Assembly: GCA_049274895.1 (NCBI GenBank) | Contig: JBASTM010000010.1 | Span: 1 to 31,670 of the forward strand | Direction: 5' to 3' | From: JACQLN01 sp049274895 | Lineage (GTDB): Bacteria > Patescibacteriota > Minisyncoccia > JACQLN01 | DNA: 31,670 nt | Shown here: in pieces, positions 28,270 through 31,670 of the stretch | Numbering within the stretch: the first letter of the stretch is position 1 | How the letters are laid out: every line of letters starts with the position of its first letter | The notes under the pieces: model-generated | Seen by the model: the letters and a program-made list of their open reading frames with translations, nothing else | What the model was told of the DNA's origin: nothing | Database searches by the model: none | Program-made: the position numbers and the translations under genes

Positions 28270-30081
28270 CTATAACTCGGATAACTTTCTAGAAATCTCG
28301 CTAAACTCTTTAACTAAAAGTTCCAAAGCCGCCGCGTCAGACGCGGTTTCGGCTTTTTTGATGTCGGTTTGAATCACTTTAAGCTTGGACTGCAAGTGCT
28401 GTTTTTTTAAATTATTCAGAGTCTGGGCAAATTCGGCTTCCGGTTCAATATCAAAATCGGCCAGCATTTCGCTCATAAGGATTATGGACGAATGGGCCGT
28501 ATCCGGAACTATATCGCTAGCATCTGCCGCCAGACTTTTAGCCAGTGAAAATAATTCGGGGCGGGAAAAGAGTTCCAATTCCTGGTCGCCCAAGCGGCTT
28601 TTTAGGTCTGGATATCTTATTAATAAAGATAGCAGATATTCTTCTTGCCGCCAACCCGGCCAGTTGGCGGGAGATTTAGCTTGGGGCACTAAAATATTTT
28701 TAGTCTGATCCAACCCAAAATCTTCCCGGGGTAGTCGTTTAATTTCCGAAGTCAAAACTTCCTTGCCCACCTCCACCTGGCGCGATAATTCCTCCAACCA
28801 ATAATCCCTGTCCAAAGGCGAGAGTATATTTTTTATAAAAGGGAGCACACTGGCCAAAACGGTTTTTTTAGCTTCCAAGGTACCGGAAAAATTATGGAGC
28901 GACCGATCCATTATATGCTTAAGGTACAGCACCGGGCCGGACGCGGCTTTAAGCCACAACTCGGGATTTTCCTTAACCGCATCAGCGGTGTCTTTGCCTA
29001 AGGGAATAGCTACCACCGCCACGTTAAGCCCGGCCGACATAGCCAAGACGATTCCTTTTTTTAAGGCGTTATCGCCCGGCTCATCGGCGTCAAAAGCCAA
29101 ACTCAATTTGTCGGTGTACCTTTTTATGAGGCGAGCGTGGGCCGCAGTCAAAGCCGTACCGCAAGTGGCTACGGCATTACGGACGCCGGCCTGGTGCGAC
29201 ATAATCACATCCAAGGTGCCTTCCACTAAAATACACCCGGAATCTTTAAGAGCGGTTTTGGCTTTATCCAAACCGTAAAGCAGTTGGGATTTGTCGTAAA
29301 GGATGGTGCCGGGAGTGTTAACGTATTTGCCGGCATCCTCGCGGACAGTCCGGCTTTTTATTTTTTCAAAAATCCGGCCGGTAAAGCCCACTATCTGGCC
29401 TTGGCTATTGGCTATGGGAAACATAATGCGGTGGCGGAAACGGTCGTGATAAGCAGACGCCGACGAACTTTGACTTAAACGCTGATTGGCGCTGAGATTT
29501 TCCGTGTTGATCCGCGCGTCTATCTGCGTTGATCCGCGTTCAATAATAAGGCCGGCCGCGGCTATTTCTTTATCCTCGTAGCCCTCGGAGGCCAAAAAAT
29601 CCCTGAGCGACTGCCAGCTGTCGGGCGCCCAGCCAACGTTAAAGTTTTTGATTGACTCCGGGGCGAGACCTCTTTCTTTAACCAGGTAGGCCGCGGCCGC
29701 GCGGCCGGTTTGCGACAGCAACTGGCGCTCAAAAAATCTAGCCGCCAACTCGCAGATCTCATGCGTCCGCTGGCGCTGGGAATTTAACTGCGGATCCTGC
29801 CGGGCCAGTTTGACGCCGGCTCGTTCGGCTAGCAGGCGCAACACCTCGCTAAATTCCAAACCTTCCATTTTGGCCACGAACGAAAAAATGTCTCCGCCCT
29901 CGCCGCAGCCGAAGCAGTGCCACATCTGGCGCGCCGGCGTAACCACAAACGACGGAGTTTTTTCGTTATGAAAAGGACAGAGGCCCTTCCAATAAGCTCC
30001 GGCTTTCTGCAGTTTCAAATACCCTTGGATCACCGCCGCCACATCCAAGCGGTTTTTGATCTCTTCGGTGGGAGATAACAT
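28270..30081 (-). CDS. dnaG: DNA primase
   Basis: 603 residues from the ATG at 30081. N-terminal zinc domain: CPFHNEKTPSFVVTPARQMWHCFGCGEGG with Cys35, His38, Cys56 and Cys59. The catalytic domain shows RIMFPIANSQGQIVGFTGR, ILVEGTLDVIMSHQAG (toprim Glu) and LSLAFDADEPGDNA (toprim DxD). A helicase-binding helical C-terminus follows. Between LIIERG and YHDRFRHRIMFP there are about 25 extra residues (STQIDARINTENLSANQR and more) derived from a tandem repeat. A longer frame to 30174 has no support. CATAAT is 9 nt before the ATG. Confidence 0.95.
   Translation of the reverse strand: MLSPTEEIKNRLDVAAVIQGYLKLQKAGAYWKGLCPFHNEKTPSFVVTPARQMWHCFGCGEGGDIFSFVAKMEGLEFSEVLRLLAERAGVKLARQDPQLNSQRQRTHEICELAARFFERQLLSQTGRAAAAYLVKERGLAPESIKNFNVGWAPDSWQSLRDFLASEGYEDKEIAAAGLIIERGSTQIDARINTENLSANQRLSQSSSASAYHDRFRHRIMFPIANSQGQIVGFTGRIFEKIKSRTVREDAGKYVNTPGTILYDKSQLLYGLDKAKTALKDSGCILVEGTLDVIMSHQAGVRNAVATCGTALTAAHARLIKRYTDKLSLAFDADEPGDNALKKGIVLAMSAGLNVAVVAIPLGKDTADAVKENPELWLKAASGPVLYLKHIMDRSLHNFSGTLEAKKTVLASVLPFIKNILSPLDRDYWLEELSRQVEVGKEVLTSEIKRLPREDFGLDQTKNILVPQAKSPANWPGWRQEEYLLSLLIRYPDLKSRLGDQELELFSRPELFSLAKSLAADASDIVPDTAHSSIILMSEMLADFDIEPEAEFAQTLNNLKKQHLQSKLKVIQTDIKKAETASDAAALELLVKEFSEISRKLSEL
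29506..29538. repeat. Tandem repeat translated inside dnaG
   Basis: GTTGATCCGCG occurs at 29506-29516 and again at 29528-29538, the (CGCGGATCAACGCAGAT)-type repeat that is common between genes in bacteria. On the coding strand it gives GSTQIDARINTENLSANQR just before the DRFRHRIMFPI motif. Confidence 0.7.
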
Positions 30082-30090
30082 AACAATCGC

Positions 30091-30096
30091 ATTATG
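30091..30096 (-). promoter_or_regulatory. -10 of the dnaG promoter
   Basis: CATAAT on the minus strand, 9 nt before the ATG at 30081, with TTCCTA 17 nt upstream as a weak -35. Divergent from the rpsF promoter. Confidence 0.4.
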
Positions 30097-30137
30097 AATC
30101 AGAAAACAAAAATTAGGAAGTGGTTTTTGGCGCTGAC

Positions 30138-30166
30138 TTGACCTTTGGTAACAAAATTGATAAACT
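30138..30166 (+). promoter_or_regulatory. rpsF promoter, leaderless
   Basis: TTGACC (30138-30143), 17-nt spacer, TAAACT (30161-30166), then 7 nt to the ATG. The expected start site is the A of the start codon or one base before it. This is the clearest leaderless case in the window. Confidence 0.8.
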
Positions 30167-30173
30167 CGGGGCA

Positions 30174-30641
30174 ATGAAACTCTACGAAATACACGCGATT
30201 CTGAAGCCGAATTTGGATGCGACCTCGGTCAATAATATCGTTGCCGATTTAAGTGAAACTTTGGCTAAAAATGGCTGGGGCGTAAGTTCGCCTCAAATCA
30301 AGCCCAACGAATACCTGACCTACCCCATCAAACATTTCAAAGAAGGGCATTTTGTTAACATAGAAATATCCGGGCCGGAGGAAGCCAGTCTGCCGGTGGA
30401 GCTGGAAAATAAAATAAAAAATAACGAGTATGTTTTGAGGTATTTGATTTTTGCCAAATCGGCGGCGATGTTAAAGAAAAACAAACCCTTTCCTGTTTTT
30501 GACCAAAACCGCAGCCACCGACCCGACAGGCGTTCCGCGACCCCGACCGAACCGGCGATTACCCCCCGGCCGGCGCCGCTGCCGCAAGCGCCGGTTGATA
30601 TTGAAGCGGTGGATAGAAAGTTGGAAGAGTTACTTAAGTAA
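30174..30641 (+). CDS. rpsF: 30S ribosomal protein bS6
   Basis: 155 residues from the ATG at 30174 (MKLYEIHAILKPNLD). The ferredoxin-like bS6 fold covers about 100 residues, with YLTYPIKHFKEGHFVNIEI and YVLRYLIFAK. A Pro/Arg-rich linker and a helical tail (VDIEAVDRKLEELL) extend the C-terminus to well beyond typical length. First gene of rpsF-ssb-rpsR. Confidence 0.94.
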   Translation: MKLYEIHAILKPNLDATSVNNIVADLSETLAKNGWGVSSPQIKPNEYLTYPIKHFKEGHFVNIEISGPEEASLPVELENKIKNNEYVLRYLIFAKSAAMLKKNKPFPVFDQNRSHRPDRRSATPTEPAITPRPAPLPQAPVDIEAVDRKLEELLK

Positions 30642-30649
30642 ACGCGACA

Positions 30650-30720
30650 CCAATATACGAATTCGCGCGAATGACACGAATGAATTTATTCATAGATTCG
30701 CATGTCATTTGTAGATTGGC
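30650..30720. repeat. CGAAT-rich repeat between rpsF and ssb
   Basis: The spacer is made of repeated CGAATNNCACGAAT and ATTCGCATG words with a small TGAAT/ATTCA hairpin. It resembles the rpsB-rpmE spacer repeat. No promoter stands out for ssb except TAGATT at 30712-30717. Confidence 0.5.
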
Positions 30721-30731
30721 ATCGCATTAAC

Positions 30732-31196
30732 ATGAACCTCAACAAAATCTTCATCGTCGGCAACCTCACCCGCGACCCCGAAGTTCGTGCCCTGCCCTCG
30801 GGCCAGAACGTGGTCAATTTTGGCGTGGCCACCAACAGAGTTTGGAACAAAGACGGCCAAAAACAGCAGGATACCCAGTTCCATAACGTGGTGGTGTTTG
30901 GCCGGATGGCCGATACTTGCGCCAAATATCTGGTTAAGGGCAAAATGGTGCTGGTGGAAGGCCGGATTCAAAATCGCAGCTGGGACGCCCCGGACGGCAC
31001 CAAAAAATATAGAACCGAGATCGTGGCCGAAGGCATTCAGTTGGGCCCCCGCACCGGCCAGGAAACCGGCGCTGCGCTAAGTTCGTCCCGAGCCGAACCG
31101 CCGGCTTCCAAAAACCCAGTTAAAGAAGATAAAGAAGACATCCCTATAATAGAGCAGGATTCGGAGGAGGTTAATGTTTCGGATATTCCGTTTTAA
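30732..31196 (+). CDS. ssb: Single-stranded DNA-binding protein
   Basis: 154 residues from the ATG at 30732 (MNLNKIFIVGNLTRDPEVR). The OB fold covers about 105 residues (NFGVATNRVW, DTQFHNVVVFGRMADTCAKYLVKGKMVLVEGRIQNRSW, YRTEIVAEGIQ). A short linker and the acidic tip SDIPF, which recruits partner proteins, follow. The frame is open upstream but starts with spacer repeat. No Shine-Dalgarno. It sits between bS6 and bS18, the standard arrangement. Confidence 0.96.
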   Translation: MNLNKIFIVGNLTRDPEVRALPSGQNVVNFGVATNRVWNKDGQKQQDTQFHNVVVFGRMADTCAKYLVKGKMVLVEGRIQNRSWDAPDGTKKYRTEIVAEGIQLGPRTGQETGAALSSSRAEPPASKNPVKEDKEDIPIIEQDSEEVNVSDIPF

Positions 31197-31221
31197 GTAT
31201 TTGTCCAAGAGCGAAGCGATT

Positions 31222-31318
31222 GGTAACAAATAGTTACCCCGCCCTCTAAGCTGATGAAAATTATTCTTAAGCATAGAGGGCGGGGTGCTCAATTCTGTAG
31301 TGAAATTTATTCACTACA
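31222..31318. other. Three hairpins between ssb and rpsR
   Basis: GGTAAC/GTTACC (31222-31238), ACCCCGCCCTCTA/TAGAGGGCGGGGT (13 bp perfect, 31236-31286, loop 25 nt) and TGTAGTGAA/TTCACTACA (9 bp, 31296-31318). The first overlaps the second by 3 bases, so they are alternatives. No T-tract follows. The large stem may slow read-through into rpsR, or be a regulatory site for bS18 or bS6. Confidence 0.6.
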
Positions 31319-31342
31319 TTCATAAATTTCAACAAAATTGGC

Positions 31343-31594
31343 ATGGCTTACAAAACAACTACTTCAAGAAAAACAAAACGCAACGAAATCAAACAATGTT
31401 ATTTTTGCACCAACGACATTGAGGTTTTTGATTTTAAGGATGTGGCTTTGCTCAAAAACTTTTTGACCCACCAGTATAAAATCGCCTCGCGCGGCCGCAC
31501 CGGCAACTGCGCCAAACACCAGCGCCGGGTGGCCAACGCCATCAAACGCTCCCGCCTCGCCGCCCTCTTACCCTTCACCCAGCATCAGCGCTGA
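31343..31594 (+). CDS. rpsR: 30S ribosomal protein bS18
   Basis: 83 residues. The zinc-type N-terminus has QCYFCTNDIEVFDFKDV and a further Cys and His in GNCAKHQR, with the conserved LLKNFLTHQYKIASRGRTG. Third gene of rpsF-ssb-rpsR. rplI (bL9), the usual fourth gene, does not follow: only 50 nt separate the stop from a terminator hairpin. Confidence 0.96.
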   Translation: MAYKTTTSRKTKRNEIKQCYFCTNDIEVFDFKDVALLKNFLTHQYKIASRGRTGNCAKHQRRVANAIKRSRLAALLPFTQHQR

Positions 31595-31645
31595 AAATAG
31601 CAATTAGGGTAGGGTATTAGGGATTAGCCACTAGAAAAATATAAA

Positions 31646-31670
31646 GAGGGTTGCCGTTAGGCAACCCTCC
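31646..31670 (+). terminator. Terminator hairpin after rpsR (cut by window end)
   Basis: GAGGGTTGCC, GTTA, GGCAACCCTC: perfect 10-bp stem with a 4-base loop. The T-tract, if any, lies beyond the window. Confidence 0.7.

Overview
The window looks like a chromosomal stretch of a Patescibacteria (Candidate Phyla Radiation) bacterium, most likely of the Parcubacteria type. This is inferred from gene content and style, not from a 16S gene. It holds a compact set of translation, replication, glycolysis and envelope genes with short or overlapping spacers, a 151-residue EF-Ts, a release factor 1 without its N-terminal domain, a DUF4012 giant of the kind common in these genomes, and an rpsF-ssb-rpsR cluster not followed by rplI. 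Many short palindromic repeats lie between genes and some lie inside them. The standard code applies, since TGA is used as a stop.

Layout. 1-2257 (minus): tRNA-Tyr, tRNA-Thr, and an rpsB-tsf-TPR-protein operon. 2409-3498 (plus): rpmE and a short prfA. 3499-4311: no conserved gene; it carries a strong minus-strand promoter, a roughly 470-nt structured transcript with two mini-ORFs, an intrinsic terminator and a MITE-like palindrome. 4312-7795 (minus): murJ and lepA. 7850-9260: a self-contained DGQHR/ParB-like gene unit plus a hairpin RNA. 9296-11950: a DUF4012 protein. 11949-12556: RNase P RNA with promoter and terminator. 12686-17836 (minus): galT-tpiA-pgk, then recJ-rnhA. 18011-21458 (minus): a GT2 glycosyltransferase, a two-gene small membrane protein unit, and adk-map-ydjM-like-ruvX. 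21578-23100 (plus): two accessory genes, a small membrane protein and a secreted protein that looks like an outer-membrane beta-barrel, separated by a scar copied from the neighbouring phosphatase/helicase locus. 23131-26991: divergent PP2C-like phosphatase and a UvrD-type helicase fused to a Cas4/AddB-like nuclease. 26988-30081 (minus): dnaG-rpoD. 30174-31594 (plus): rpsF, ssb, rpsR.

Two styles of gene start coexist. Housekeeping transcription units have a -10 element only 5-12 nt before the ATG and no Shine-Dalgarno, which predicts leaderless or nearly leaderless mRNAs (rpsB, rpmE, recJ, GT2, adk, PP2C, uvrD, dnaG, rpsF). The accessory units have good promoters in most cases, real 5' UTRs, strong Shine-Dalgarno sequences (GGAGG type) and their own hairpin terminators. 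These accessory cassettes, the beta-barrel in a presumed monoderm-like lineage, the unidentified 470-nt RNA, a 40-bp repeat nested inside two unrelated hairpin elements, and repeat sequence translated in frame inside lepA and dnaG are the main points of interest.
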